From the NCBI RefSeq assembly GCF_002224285.1, contig NZ_CP022436.1, positions 3,224,001-3,288,000 of the forward strand: a stretch of 64,000 bases of DNA, given 5' to 3'. The stretch comes from Arthrobacter sp. YN (GTDB lineage Bacteria > Actinomycetota > Actinomycetes > Actinomycetales > Micrococcaceae). Below are positions 8,035-17,142 of the stretch, piece by piece (the first letter of the stretch is position 1; each line of letters starts with the position of its first letter). A program made the position numbers and the translations under genes. A model generated the notes under the pieces. That model was not told the DNA's origin and did not search any database. It saw nothing but the letters and a program-made list of their open reading frames with translations.

Positions 8035-8907
8035 TCAGGCTGTCTCTAGAACAACGTCGAGACCGAGATCGAGCGCGCTCACGCTGTGGGTCAGGCCCCC
8101 AATGGAGATCACGTCCACCCCGGCAGCGGCAATTTCCGTGACCGTGGAGACGTTGACGTTGCCGCTGGCTTCCACCATGGCCCTGCCGTCCACCTGCTTG
8201 ACCCCGGCCCGGAGTTCCTCGATGGAGAAATTATCCAGCATGATGGTGTCCACGCCGGCCGCCAGCACGGGTTCGATCTGCTCTGCGCGGTCCACTTCAA
8301 CTTCGAAGTGCGTGGTGTGGCCCAGCCGGGCTTTGGCAGCAACCAGCAGCTCGGTCAGCTTGGTGGAGTCGCCGCCGGTCATGACGGCCAGGTGGTTGTC
8401 CTTGGCCAGCACGGCATCGGAGAGGCTGTAGCGGTGGTTCGCTCCCCCACCGCAGCGCACGGCGTAGCGTTCCAGCACCCGCAAGCCCGGCGTGGTCTTA
8501 CGGGTGTCCGTGATCCTGGCGCGGGTACCTTCCACGAGCCGGACGAATTCGGCGGTCTTCGTGGCTATGGCACTCATCCGCTGCACCAGGTTGAGCCCAA
8601 CGCGTTCAGCGAGCAGCACGGAGCGGGCGCTGCCGCTGACCCGCGCAAGGTGCGTGCCGGCGTCGAACGGTTCACCATCGGCGAGCAGCAGTTCCACCTC
8701 GGTGTCCGGGTCCACCAGCTTCATGGCATCGCGGAACACGGTGCCTCCGCTGAACACGCCGGGTACCCGTGCGTTCAGCACGGCGGTTGCCCGGGCGTCG
8801 GCGGGGATCAGCAACTGGGAGGTGATGTCCCCGCTGGGCGCGTCCTCCGCGAATGCCCGTTCCAGGATCTCCCGGACAGGGGCTGCGGGGAGGGTCAGGT
8901 TAGTCAT
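8035..8907 (-). CDS. nadC: nicotinate-nucleotide pyrophosphorylase (carboxylating)
   Basis: 290 residues. Converts quinolinate and PRPP to nicotinate mononucleotide, CO2 and pyrophosphate. Visible family motifs are EDAPSGDITSQLL at the N-terminus, ERVGLNLVQRMSAIAT, TRKTTPGLRVLERYAV, RCGGGANHRYSLSDAVLAKDNH and FEVEVDRAEQ, which contribute basic and acidic residues to the quinolinate site. It is the third biosynthetic gene of the NAD operon. It starts 66 bases after nadB, the widest gap inside the operon, without a strong ribosome binding site. Confidence 0.95.
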   Translation of the reverse strand: MTNLTLPAAPVREILERAFAEDAPSGDITSQLLIPADARATAVLNARVPGVFSGGTVFRDAMKLVDPDTEVELLLADGEPFDAGTHLARVSGSARSVLLAERVGLNLVQRMSAIATKTAEFVRLVEGTRARITDTRKTTPGLRVLERYAVRCGGGANHRYSLSDAVLAKDNHLAVMTGGDSTKLTELLVAAKARLGHTTHFEVEVDRAEQIEPVLAAGVDTIMLDNFSIEELRAGVKQVDGRAMVEASGNVNVSTVTEIAAAGVDVISIGGLTHSVSALDLGLDVVLETA

Positions 8908-8973
8908 GGACGAGGCTCACTTTCCGGCTCATGGTGTAACGCTTGTCAAAATCGTCGACGGCGGCTGGTTCGC

Positions 8974-10676
8974 TCACGCTGTCGCTGCGGTAATGCGCCC
9001 CAAGGACTCCCGCCGTTCCCGGGCCGCATGCACCAGTAACTGCGCAGCCAACAGAAGATTGGAGTCCTCATGTTCCCGGACATCAAAGGAATCAGGAACA
9101 TTCAAGGGCAGAACCTCACCCTCCCAAGACCCAAGAACTTCTGCGGCCTCAGCCAACAACTGACCATCACGCAACACGCCGGCCTTGGCTGTCATGAGGC
9201 GGCGAAGTGCCTGCCGTGAGAACCCACTGGAGGAGGCAGGGTGGGCGAGCGGATGCCCCTCCAACAATTCCAGCGGCGCCGGAGGCCCCGACAGCGCCGT
9301 TGCCGCGTGAGCGCCCGAACCGGCCGCCGAGCTTGCGAGGCGATCGCCGGTTCGAGGCGCGAGCGCAGGCGCCAAGGGGCCTGCGGTGCCGTCAGGCGAC
9401 TCACCAGAGAGAAAAGCGTCAACAGCCCGCCGCCCAAACACCAGTCCCTCAAGCAGGGAGTTACTGGCCAAGCGATTGGCCCCCTGCACACCGGTACAAG
9501 CGACTTCACCGGCAGCGAGCAAACCAGGAACAGAGGTGCGGCCGTAGAGGTCAGTCACCACCCCACCCATCCAGTAGTGGGCCGCCGGCGCCACAGGGAC
9601 CAGTTCCCGGGTCCAGTCGACGCCTGCTTGGCGGGTCCTCGTGCTGAGGGTCGGGAACCGCTTGGCCAGGAAACCGCTGCCCCTCTGCTCTTCAATCACG
9701 GTGGCGTCGAGGAAAACGTGGCCGTTGGGGTCGCCGAGTTTCGCCAAGTGCAGGGCGATGCTGCGGGAGACGACGTCCCGGGGTGCAAGTTCGGCATCCG
9801 GGTGGTAGCCGGGCATGAACCGGTGCCCCTGGGCATCCACGAGGACGGCACCTTCCCCGCGGACGGCCTCGGAGATCAGCAGGGGGTCGTTGTTGCCTTC
9901 CACCTCCTGGGCTTCGGCCGGAAGCACCATGCAGGTGGGGTGGAACTGGAAGAACTCAAGGTCGGCGACGGCCGCGCCGACGCGCCATGCGAGCGCCAGG
10001 CCATCCGCCGTGGCGACGGAGGGGTTGGTGGTTTGGGCGAAAAGCTGTCCGGCGCCCCCGGTGGCCAACAGCACGGAGTCGCCGTGGACGCCGAGGTGGC
10101 GCCCGTCGTGGAGGAAATTGGCTCCCACCACACGGCCACCCTGCTGTCCGCCCAGCGAGAGCGACGTGACGTGGGCGTGCCCGATGACCTGGATTTTGCC
10201 GGCTGCTTGATAGTCCAGGACAGTGCGGATCAGCGCGGCCGCCACCCCGGCGCCGGTGGCGTCGCCGCCGGCGTGCAGAATCCGCGGAGCGGAGTGCGCG
10301 GCTTCAAGACCCAAGGCGGGGTCGCCGTCGTCGTCAAGGTCGAACTCGACGCCGAACCGCCCCAGCCCGGCGATGTCCAGCCGCGCCTCGGTGCACAACA
10401 CCCGCACCGCCTCTTCGTTGCAGTGTCCTGCACCGGCTGTGAGGGTGTCGGCTATGTGGGCCGCAACAGTGTCTCCGGGAGCAGCCTCGTCCAGAACGGC
10501 CGAGATGCCACCTTGGGCGTAGTAGGTGTTGCTGTCTGCAAGGGCTCCCTTGGTCAGCAACACCACTTCCGCCCCGGCTTCCGCGGCCAACAGGGCTGAG
10601 TACAGTCCTGCGATGCCGCTTCCGACGACGATCAGCCGCTGGGGGCGGGCCCGCCAGTAAGGCTCTCTGTAGTCAT
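8974..10676 (-). CDS. nadB: L-aspartate oxidase, apparent frameshift near the 5' end
   Basis: Oxidises L-aspartate to iminoaspartate with FAD, the substrate of NadA. The body (TKGALADSNTYYAQGGISA, LLATGGAGQLFAQTTNP, FHPTCM, YWMGGVVTDLYGRTSVPGLLAAGEVACTG in pieces) is a typical NadB. The FAD Rossmann motif VVGSGIAG is encoded upstream of base 10590 in the same frame, but that frame has no ATG, GTG or TTG before a stop at 10693-10695. The only good start, ATG 10676, is one frame off and would end after 14 codons. One extra base in the G5 run at 10641-10645 would give MTTESLTGGPAPQRLIVVGSG, a normal N-terminus. So either a base is missing in the sequence or the gene is frameshifted. Confidence 0.85.
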
Positions 10677-10718
10677 GTGGGGCTCGATTCGGCTAGTCCA
10701 ATGGGGTGTGCCCGGCGG

Positions 10719-12026
10719 TTAGGCGGGCTTGGCTGCCAGCATGCGCTCCAGCGCAATCTTGGCGTTGTCCTGCACGGAGTCGTCCACGGTAATGCGGTTG
10801 ACTACGCGTCCTTCCACCAGTTCCTCAAGGACCCAGGCGAGGTAACCCGGGTGGATGCGGTACATGGTGGAGCACGGGCAGATGACCGGATCCAGGCAGA
10901 AGATGGTGTGTTGCGGGTTTTCCGCTGCGAGCCGGTTCACCATGTTGATCTCGGTGCCGATGGCGAACGTGGTGGGTTCCGTGGCAGCTGCGATGGCCTT
11001 CTTAATGAAGTCGGTGGATCCGGCGGAGTCGGCGGCGTCCACTACCTCCATGGGGCATTCGGGGTGGACGATCACGTTGACGCCCGGGAAGTCCTGGCGG
11101 GCTTTCTCGATCTGGCCCACGTTGAAGCGCTTGTGGACCGAGCAGAAGCCGTGCCACAGGATCACCCTGGAGTCCAGGAGTTGCTGTTCGTCGTTGCCGC
11201 CCAGTTCTTTGCGCGGGTTCCACATGGGCATCTGCTCGAGCGGGACACCGAGTGCCTTCGCGGTGTTGCGGCCCAGGTGCTGGTCGGGGAAGAACAGGAC
11301 GCGCTGACCACGCTCGAAGGCCCATTCAAGGACCACCTTGGCATTGGAGGAGGTGCACACGATGCCACCGTTGCGGCCACAGAAAGCCTTCAGCGCAGCA
11401 GAAGAGTTCATGTAGGTGACGGGGATGACCGGCACGCGGCCTGATGCGTCCGGCTCGGTGCCGAAGATCTCCTCCAGCTGCTCCCAGCATTCCTCCACGG
11501 AGTCTTCGTCTGCCATGTCGGCCATGGAGCAACCCGCTGCGAGGTTGGGCAGGATGACGGCTTGCTCAGGCGTGGAGAGGATGTCGGCGGTTTCGGCCAT
11601 GAAGTGGACGCCGCAGAAGATGATGGCTTCGGCGTCCGGCTTGGTGAGGGCTGCGTTGGCAAGCTGGAAGGAATCGCCGACGAAGTCTGCGTACTGAATG
11701 ACCTCATCGCGCTGGTAGAAGTGCCCCAGGATGACGGCGCGGTCCCCGAGTGTTGCTTTGGCGGCCCGAATGCGGGCGTCCAGTTCGGCGTCGGAGGCTT
11801 TTTTGTACTCCTCCGGCAACTGGCCCTGACGCGGCGTTCCCTGCGGTGCGACATCGCTGCTTGAGGCACCGGGCCCGTACGCGGGCTCACCGGCGAGGGC
11901 TTCGGCAAGGTCGTACTCCCATGGGCCCCTGGCCAAGGCTGGGCTGCACGTGGACCCTGCGCGGGAGAGCCCTTTCTCGGCTTCCTCGCGAGTAATCAGC
12001 TGGACGGCAGTGTTGACGCTGCTCAT
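10719..12026 (-). CDS. nadA: quinolinate synthase, 4Fe-4S
   Basis: 435 residues, the long actinobacterial type with a variable N-terminal 75 residues. Condenses iminoaspartate with dihydroxyacetone phosphate. Cluster ligands are probably Cys138 (IIFCGVHFM), Cys224 (GIVCTSSNAK) and a cysteine of the C-terminal CLDPVICPCSTM group. Substrate motifs GHFYQRDEVI, FPDQHLGRNTA and HPECPMEV are intact. The start codon overlaps the nrtR stop (ATGA), so it is translationally coupled to the regulator. nadB follows after about 42 bases. Confidence 0.96.
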   Translation of the reverse strand: MSSVNTAVQLITREEAEKGLSRAGSTCSPALARGPWEYDLAEALAGEPAYGPGASSSDVAPQGTPRQGQLPEEYKKASDAELDARIRAAKATLGDRAVILGHFYQRDEVIQYADFVGDSFQLANAALTKPDAEAIIFCGVHFMAETADILSTPEQAVILPNLAAGCSMADMADEDSVEECWEQLEEIFGTEPDASGRVPVIPVTYMNSSAALKAFCGRNGGIVCTSSNAKVVLEWAFERGQRVLFFPDQHLGRNTAKALGVPLEQMPMWNPRKELGGNDEQQLLDSRVILWHGFCSVHKRFNVGQIEKARQDFPGVNVIVHPECPMEVVDAADSAGSTDFIKKAIAAATEPTTFAIGTEINMVNRLAAENPQHTIFCLDPVICPCSTMYRIHPGYLAWVLEELVEGRVVNRITVDDSVQDNAKIALERMLAAKPA

Positions 12027-12733
12027 GGTGTACTCCTGTTATCTGGCCCGAGGCCGGGCGTGCCGGTGAAGCGGTAGAGGCGGGGTGGACGGTGTTTCCC
12101 GCCTTGGAGGTATTCACCGGTTTCTTCGATTTCCGGTGTTGCCTTGACGTGTCGGCGGAAGTTTGCGGGATCGAGCTGGCGGTCCAGTACGGCCTCATAG
12201 ACTTCGCGGACCTGGGCGAGGGTGAAGAATTCGCCCAGCAGGTGGTAGGCGATGGACCCATAGGCCATCTTGTTGCGGAGCCGCCATAAGGCGTAGTCCA
12301 CGATTGCGTTGTGATCGAAGGCGAGTTCACCGAGCCGGTCGGCCCGGAACCACCGCACATTCTCCGACTCGTCGGCCAAAGCAGCTTCCGTGGGTTGGAC
12401 CAAGGCCCAATACACGATGGAGACAACGCGCTGGGTGGGCGACCTGTGAAGACCACCGAAAGCGTAAAGCTGCTCAAGGTAGTGCGGAGTCAACCCGGTG
12501 GTCTCCCGGAGGTTTCGCGACGCCGCGTCCTGGAGGGACTCGTCGTGGGCCAACGGCCCGCCCGGAAGGGCCCACATGTCCTTGTAGGGCTCGCGGATGC
12601 GCCGGACCAGCGGCAGCCACAACGTGGGGCGGCCGGACTTCTCGCTGGGGCGGAGGGCGAAAATCACCGTTGAAATAGCCAACGACGGCGGCGCAAGCCG
12701 CCTTTCGGCGACGTTCGCTGAGTTGGTGTTCAC
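12023..12733 (-). CDS. nrtR: NrtR-type Nudix transcriptional regulator of NAD synthesis
   Basis: 236 residues: an N-terminal Nudix-like domain (about 20-150) and a C-terminal winged helix (about 155-225; VREVYEAVLDRQLDPANFRRHV). The Nudix signature is degenerate: GPLAHDESLQDAASRNLRET has Asn and Arg where catalytic glutamates belong, as expected of a ligand sensor rather than a hydrolase. NrtR proteins respond to ADP-ribose or related NAD products (family knowledge). First gene of the NAD operon. GTG 12733 is chosen because GAGGTG lies six bases upstream; GTG 12742 is too close to it. Confidence 0.87.
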   Translation of the reverse strand: MNTNSANVAERRLAPPSLAISTVIFALRPSEKSGRPTLWLPLVRRIREPYKDMWALPGGPLAHDESLQDAASRNLRETTGLTPHYLEQLYAFGGLHRSPTQRVVSIVYWALVQPTEAALADESENVRWFRADRLGELAFDHNAIVDYALWRLRNKMAYGSIAYHLLGEFFTLAQVREVYEAVLDRQLDPANFRRHVKATPEIEETGEYLQGGKHRPPRLYRFTGTPGLGPDNRSTP

Positions 12734-12786
12734 GGCGTTCACCTCGCTTCATCGCCGCCTGGAGCACTCCATTCAGGACTGGAGAA

Positions 12787-12809
12787 CTAGTTAAAGTCAT
12801 GTTGACTAG
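12787..12809. promoter_or_regulatory. candidate NrtR operator CTAGTTAA-n7-TTGACTAG
   Basis: An 8-bp inverted repeat with one mismatch, 54 bases upstream of the nrtR start. It is the only marked AT-rich palindrome before the operon, which suggests autoregulation. Binding is inferred. Confidence 0.5.
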
Positions 12810-12853
12810 AACTAATGGTACGGCTCACCGGGCGCTTGGCAAAATGCCTTACG

Positions 12854-13327
12854 TCACACTGCTTTCGCAGCCGCCTCCATCAACGGCAGGGTGCGGCCCT
12901 GGATGTGGCTGTTCAGGACGATCACCGAAGAGCAGCGGACTACCGACTTTGTTGCGATCATGGCATCAAGGACGCGCTGCATGTCCGGATTGGAACGTGC
13001 CGCAATCCGCACCATGAGATCCGAGTTCCCCGTGACGGTATGGACCTCGATGATCTCCGGAATGGCACTCAGGCTCTCGATGATGGCGTCATGGCCGATC
13101 TCCTGGGTGATGGTGACGGAGCAGAATGCCACTACCGGGAAGCCGAAATTGGCGGGATCCGGCTGGGGAACCCAGGAACCGATGACCCCATTGTCAATCA
13201 TCCGGTCAATCCTGGACTGCACCGTGGCCCTGGCGACCCTGAGCACACGCGAAGCCTCCAGCACGGAGGATCGCGGTGAATCAGTGAAGAAACGTACAAT
13301 TTTTGCATCAAGCGCATCGACCAGCAT
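12854..13327 (-). CDS. Lrp/AsnC family transcriptional regulator
   Basis: 157 residues: helix-turn-helix in the first 55 (EASRVLRVARATVQSRIDRM) and a C-terminal RAM ligand domain (VVAFCSVTI, EIIEVHTVTGNSDLMVRIAA). Lrp proteins bind amino acids as octamers or dimers. It is divergent from an APC amino-acid permease gene, the probable target. ATG 13327 is chosen because ACAGGAA lies six bases before it; the codon before it (TTG) is weaker. Confidence 0.92.
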   Translation of the reverse strand: MLVDALDAKIVRFFTDSPRSSVLEASRVLRVARATVQSRIDRMIDNGVIGSWVPQPDPANFGFPVVAFCSVTITQEIGHDAIIESLSAIPEIIEVHTVTGNSDLMVRIAARSNPDMQRVLDAMIATKSVVRCSSVIVLNSHIQGRTLPLMEAAAKAV

Positions 13328-13501
13328 CAAAGTTCCTGTCCCCGGGGATCCGTACCCATCACATCGCTACAGCAAAAAGTGATGTATCTTACAAACTGCG
13401 AGAATTATTCCACGGCTCTTGCTGCGTCGTCGACGCCCGCGTGCCAAGCCCATGAGGCCCAGACGCCAAACCAGCATGTAATCCATAGAAGGTAGACACG
13501 T
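13328..13501. promoter_or_regulatory. divergent regulatory region, Lrp gene / APC permease
   Basis: 174 bases between divergent starts. It is locally AT-rich (13370-13410) and contains a CATCAC...GTGATG inverted repeat (13357-13362 and 13379-13384) that could be part of an Lrp site. No convincing -35/-10 pair could be fixed. Confidence 0.4.
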
Positions 13502-14887
13502 ATGACAACGAAGTCCATCGCGGCTCCTGCCCCAACATCCGGCCTCGGCCATTCGCTCAAACCGCGCCAGCTCACCATGATGGGGCTCGGCAGTGCGATC
13601 GGCGCCGGCCTCTTCCTCGGCTCAGGCGCAGGCGTCCAAGCCGCAGGTCCGGCCGTGCTCATTTCCTACCTCGTCGCCGGCACGCTGATCATCCTGGTCA
13701 TGTGGGCCCTTGGCGAGATGGCAGCCGCCAACCCCAACAGCGGCGCATTCTCCGTGTACGCAGAAAAGGCCATGGGCAAGACCGCCGGCGGAACCATCGG
13801 CTGGCTGTGGTGGCTCCAATTGGTGGTGGTCATTGCCGCCGAAGCCATCGGCGCAGCCGGACTGCTGTTCTCCATCTGGCCCGTCATTCCCGTGTGGGTT
13901 CTTGCACTGGTCTTCATGGTGGTCTTCACAGGCATCAACCTTGTAGGCGTCCGTAACTTCGGCGAGTTCGAGTTCTGGTTCGCCATCCTCAAGGTGGCCG
14001 CAATCGTCGTCTTCCTGCTCATCGGTGCAGCCCTTCTCTTCGGCTGGCTGCCGAACGTCCCCTCCCCCGGCTTCTCGGCCTTCGGGGACTTCGCCCCCAA
14101 CGGCATCGGTGGCATCGCCGCCGCCTTGTTCGTGGTGATCTTCGCCTTCGGCGGGACGGAAATCGTCAGCGTTGCCGCCGCTGAAACAGAGAACCCCGCG
14201 CATAGCGTGGGCAAGGCCATCCGCACCGTGGTGTGGCGCATCCTGGTGTTCTACATCGGCTCGGTATTTGTCATCGCAGCTGTTCTCCCGGTCGGTTCGG
14301 ACGGCCTGAAGTCTCCATTCGCCGGAGTCCTGGACCTGGCCGGAATCCCGGGCGCCGGCGCTGCCATCACCCTGGTGGCCGTCGTCGCCTTGCTCTCTGC
14401 GCTGAACGCCAACCTGTACGGCGCTTCCCGGATGATCTTCTCCCTCTCCGAACGCGGCGAAGCTCCCCGCTTCCTGTCCCGCCTGAGCGCTTCCAAGGTT
14501 CCGGTCGCCGCCGTCGGAATTTCGGTCGCTTTCGGCTTCATCGCCACGGTCCTGGAACTGCTGTTCCCCGAGAAGATCCTGCCCGCATTGCTGAATCTCG
14601 TGGGTTCCACCTGCCTGGTGGTCTGGGGCACCGCCTTGGTGTCGCAGTTCATCCTGCGCCGCAGGGCTGACAGGGAAGGCACAGAACTGCCGCTGCGCAT
14701 GAAGGGCTTCCCCGTCCTCACCATCGTGGGCCTCATCCTGCTGGGCCTCATCCTGGTGGTGGGCTTCGCCAACCCGGAAAGTGCCGGACAACTGATCGGA
14801 ACGTTCATCCTGATCCTGGTCATTGCCGCCGGCTGCTTCATCAACGCCAAGTCCAAGGCCGCCAAGCAGTCCGCACCCGTGGAGTAA
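13502..14887 (+). CDS. APC family amino-acid permease
   Basis: 461 residues, about twelve membrane helices. The start LKPRQLTMMGLGSAIGAGLF is the classic APC helix-1 motif with the broken GxGxG substrate turn; helix 3 and the loop (GALGEMAAANPNSGAF-like) also match the amino-acid transporter family that includes AnsP, GabP and ProY types. It is divergent from an Lrp gene, which supports an amino-acid substrate. A strong hairpin terminator follows, so the gene is monocistronic. Confidence 0.92.
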   Translation: MTTKSIAAPAPTSGLGHSLKPRQLTMMGLGSAIGAGLFLGSGAGVQAAGPAVLISYLVAGTLIILVMWALGEMAAANPNSGAFSVYAEKAMGKTAGGTIGWLWWLQLVVVIAAEAIGAAGLLFSIWPVIPVWVLALVFMVVFTGINLVGVRNFGEFEFWFAILKVAAIVVFLLIGAALLFGWLPNVPSPGFSAFGDFAPNGIGGIAAALFVVIFAFGGTEIVSVAAAETENPAHSVGKAIRTVVWRILVFYIGSVFVIAAVLPVGSDGLKSPFAGVLDLAGIPGAGAAITLVAVVALLSALNANLYGASRMIFSLSERGEAPRFLSRLSASKVPVAAVGISVAFGFIATVLELLFPEKILPALLNLVGSTCLVVWGTALVSQFILRRRADREGTELPLRMKGFPVLTIVGLILLGLILVVGFANPESAGQLIGTFILILVIAAGCFINAKSKAAKQSAPVE

Positions 14888-14907
14888 ACCGACTGTTCAT
14901 CACCATC

Positions 14908-14946
14908 AAGAAGCCCTGCACAGTTTGTACTGTGCAGGGCTTCTTT
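14908..14946 (+). terminator. intrinsic terminator after the APC permease
   Basis: A perfect 17-bp stem (AAGAAGCCCTGCACAGT, loop TTGT) whose 3' arm ends in TTCTTT. Confidence 0.85.
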
Positions 14947-14989
14947 ATGTGTCCAAATTGCACAAAGTGTTTCCTTTGAACTGTGCTGA

Positions 14990-15019
14990 TTGCGCACGGC
15001 TCGACTGGGTGACTAGGGT
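14990..15019 (+). promoter_or_regulatory. promoter of the E1alpha cluster (TTGCGC-18-TAGGGT)
   Basis: TTGCGC (14990-14995) and TAGGGT (15014-15019) are 18 bases apart; ATG 15027 follows seven bases after the -10, so the mRNA is probably leaderless. Confidence 0.6.
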
Positions 15020-15026
15020 CACAACC

Positions 15027-16079
15027 ATGACGACCAATCCTGTGCTGGCCGCCGTCGATGACGACGCGGCCCCGCTCACCCACCATCAACTCCGTGAGCT
15101 GTACACCCTGATGGCAGCAGTCCGGCACCTGGACACCTCAGCCGTGGCCTGGCAGCGCCAAGGCATCATTCCCGGATACGCCCCCGAGCTCGGGCAGGAA
15201 GCCGCGCAGGTAGGCAGCGGCTACGCCGTGGACCGGACCCGCGATTTCGTGTTTCCCACCTACCGTGAAATGGGCGTAGCCCGGGCCATGGGCCTGGACA
15301 TGGTGGGCTACATGTCCACTCACAAAGCCACCTGGCATGGCGGCATGTACAACCCCTTGGAGTCCAGGTTCGCTCCCATCCAGGCTGTGGTGGCAGGCTC
15401 GGTCCTGCATGCTGTGGGATGGGCCCACGGCCAAACCCTCTCCGGCAACGCCGCGGGTGACATGGGCGTAGCCATGACGTACTTCGGCGACGGCGCTTCC
15501 TCCCAGGGTGACGTCCACGAAGCCATGAACTTCGCCGCCGTTATGAAGGCCCCCGTGGTGTTTTTCATCCAGAACAACGGCTGGGCCATCTCAGTCCCCA
15601 CCGAACGCCAGGTGGCCGGCGGCTCCGTCGCGGCGCGCGCGGCCGGATACAGCATCCCCTCCCTGCAGGTGGACGGCAACGACGTGGTGGCTGTCTTCGA
15701 AGCGACCCGTTCCGCCTTCGCGCACTGCCGGGCAGGAAACGGTCCTGTGGTGATTGAAGCCATGACCTACCGACGCGGCCCTCATTCCACCGCTGACGAC
15801 CCCGGCCGATACCGCACGCTGGAGGAAGAACGCCTGGACGCCGGCGAGGATCCGTTGGAGCGGTTCAAGCAGCGGCTGCTCACGGACGGCGTGGCCGACG
15901 AGGCCTTCTTCGCGGACGCGCAGCGATTGGCCGTAGAGGAAGAAGAGGCCGTCCGGGCGGGCATAGCGGACCTGGGTCCAAGGCCCGGCGCCGAAATGTT
16001 CAGCCTGGTCTTCCAGGAACCAACGCCAGCCCTTCAATCCCAGGCCACCGCGTGGCGCGAGGAGTCAGAACATGCCTGA
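15027..16079 (+). CDS. thiamine-dependent 2-oxoacid dehydrogenase E1 component, alpha subunit
   Basis: 350 residues. The thiamine pyrophosphate motif runs from GDGASSQGDVHEA (GDG at 154-156) to FFIQNNGWAIS (NN at 183-184). The RRGPHSTADDPGRYR loop corresponds to the E1alpha active-site loop. The closest known families are branched-chain 2-oxoacid, pyruvate and acetoin dehydrogenase E1alpha; the protein cannot be assigned to one by eye. First gene of the four-gene cluster; it overlaps E1beta by 8 bases. The start at 15027 is fixed by the leaderless-type promoter; the longer upstream frame overlaps the terminator. Confidence 0.9.
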   Translation: MTTNPVLAAVDDDAAPLTHHQLRELYTLMAAVRHLDTSAVAWQRQGIIPGYAPELGQEAAQVGSGYAVDRTRDFVFPTYREMGVARAMGLDMVGYMSTHKATWHGGMYNPLESRFAPIQAVVAGSVLHAVGWAHGQTLSGNAAGDMGVAMTYFGDGASSQGDVHEAMNFAAVMKAPVVFFIQNNGWAISVPTERQVAGGSVAARAAGYSIPSLQVDGNDVVAVFEATRSAFAHCRAGNGPVVIEAMTYRRGPHSTADDPGRYRTLEEERLDAGEDPLERFKQRLLTDGVADEAFFADAQRLAVEEEEAVRAGIADLGPRPGAEMFSLVFQEPTPALQSQATAWREESEHA

Positions 16080-17142
16080 GACCATCACCGATCTGCGACT
16101 AAAAGACGACAGCACTGAAACCGATACAGCCGGCGTTCAGCAGCTGTCCATGCAACAGGCGCTCAACCGTGCACTGGACGAAATCCTGGCTAAGAACCCC
16201 AAGGCCGTCATCTTTGGCGAGGACTGCGGACGGTTGGGCGGCGTGTTCCGCATCACCGATGGGCTGCAGGCCAAGCACGGCGAAGACCGCGTCTTCGACA
16301 CCCCCTTGGCTGAATCAGGCATCCTGGGCATGTCGGTAGGCCTCGCCATGGCGGGCTTCCACCCCATCCCCGAAGTCCAGTTCGATGGCTTCGCCTACCC
16401 GGCCATCAACCAGATCGTCTGCCAGATCGCCCGGATGAACTACCGGAGTCGTGGGACCCTGCCGATGCCCATCACGCTGCGCGTGCCCAGCTTCGGTGGC
16501 ATCCGCGCACCCGAGCACCATGGTGAAAGCCTGGAAGCCTTGTTCGCCCATGTACCAGGCCTCAAGGTGGTCTCCCCTTCCACCCCCCACGACGCGTACC
16601 ACCTGCTCAAGTACGCTGCCGCCCGCCCGGACCCGGTGATCTTCATGGAGCCGAAATCCCGTTACTGGCAAAAAGGGCCGGTGGACGTCACCAACGCCAC
16701 CCCAGGCACAGCAGCGCACGACGACGGCGGCCTCACCGGCGCCCGCGTGGCCAGGGAGGGCCGGCACCTGACCCTCGTAGCGTGGGGTGCCATGGTTTCC
16801 CGCTGCCTGCAGGTCGCTGAACTGGCGGCCGAGGACGGCATCGACGTCGAGGTCCTGGACCTGCGCTGGTTGAAACCGATTGACGCCGAAGCACTGGCGA
16901 GGTCCGTCGGGAAGACGCGGCGCGCCGTCGTCGTTCATGAAGCGCCCCTGACATCGGGCCTGGGCGCAGAGGTGGCCCAACTCATCACGCAGAGTTGTTT
17001 CGCAACGCTCAAGGCGCCGGTGGAGCGTGTCACCGGATTCGACGTTCCCTATCCCTCCGGTGACCTGGAGGACGAATACATCCCCAACATCGACCGCATC
17101 CTCTTTGGGATCCAACGCGTACTGGAGTACCGCCGTGGCTGA
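16072..17142 (+). CDS. 2-oxoacid dehydrogenase-type E1 component, beta subunit
   Basis: 356 residues in transketolase pyrimidine-binding plus C-terminal domain order. Motifs: FGEDCGRLGGVFRITDGL, FDTPLAESGILGMSVGLAMA with the glutamate that activates thiamine, VPSFGGIRAPEHHGESLEA and DLRWLKPIDAEAL in the C-terminal domain. The first 25 residues are an extra, poorly conserved segment. It pairs with the upstream E1alpha as alpha2beta2. Its stop overlaps the GTG start of the lipoyl protein, so all subunits are coupled. Confidence 0.92.
   Translation: MPETITDLRLKDDSTETDTAGVQQLSMQQALNRALDEILAKNPKAVIFGEDCGRLGGVFRITDGLQAKHGEDRVFDTPLAESGILGMSVGLAMAGFHPIPEVQFDGFAYPAINQIVCQIARMNYRSRGTLPMPITLRVPSFGGIRAPEHHGESLEALFAHVPGLKVVSPSTPHDAYHLLKYAAARPDPVIFMEPKSRYWQKGPVDVTNATPGTAAHDDGGLTGARVAREGRHLTLVAWGAMVSRCLQVAELAAEDGIDVEVLDLRWLKPIDAEALARSVGKTRRAVVVHEAPLTSGLGAEVAQLITQSCFATLKAPVERVTGFDVPYPSGDLEDEYIPNIDRILFGIQRVLEYRRG

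Noticed and set aside
8974..10590. NadB starting at TTG 10590
   Set aside because: This would remove the FAD-binding GxGxxG motif, which is encoded immediately upstream.
9241..10599. A 452-codon open frame on the plus strand
   Set aside because: It is antisense to nadB, has histidine- and glycine-rich composition without domains, and arises from GC-rich codon bias.
13622..14791. A 389-codon open frame opposite the APC permease
   Set aside because: Its translation is low-complexity (GEDHHE-type) and it lies entirely within a clearly coding membrane protein gene.
14823..15026. N-terminal extension of E1alpha
   Set aside because: The extension overlaps the permease end and its terminator; the leaderless-type promoter places the start at 15027.
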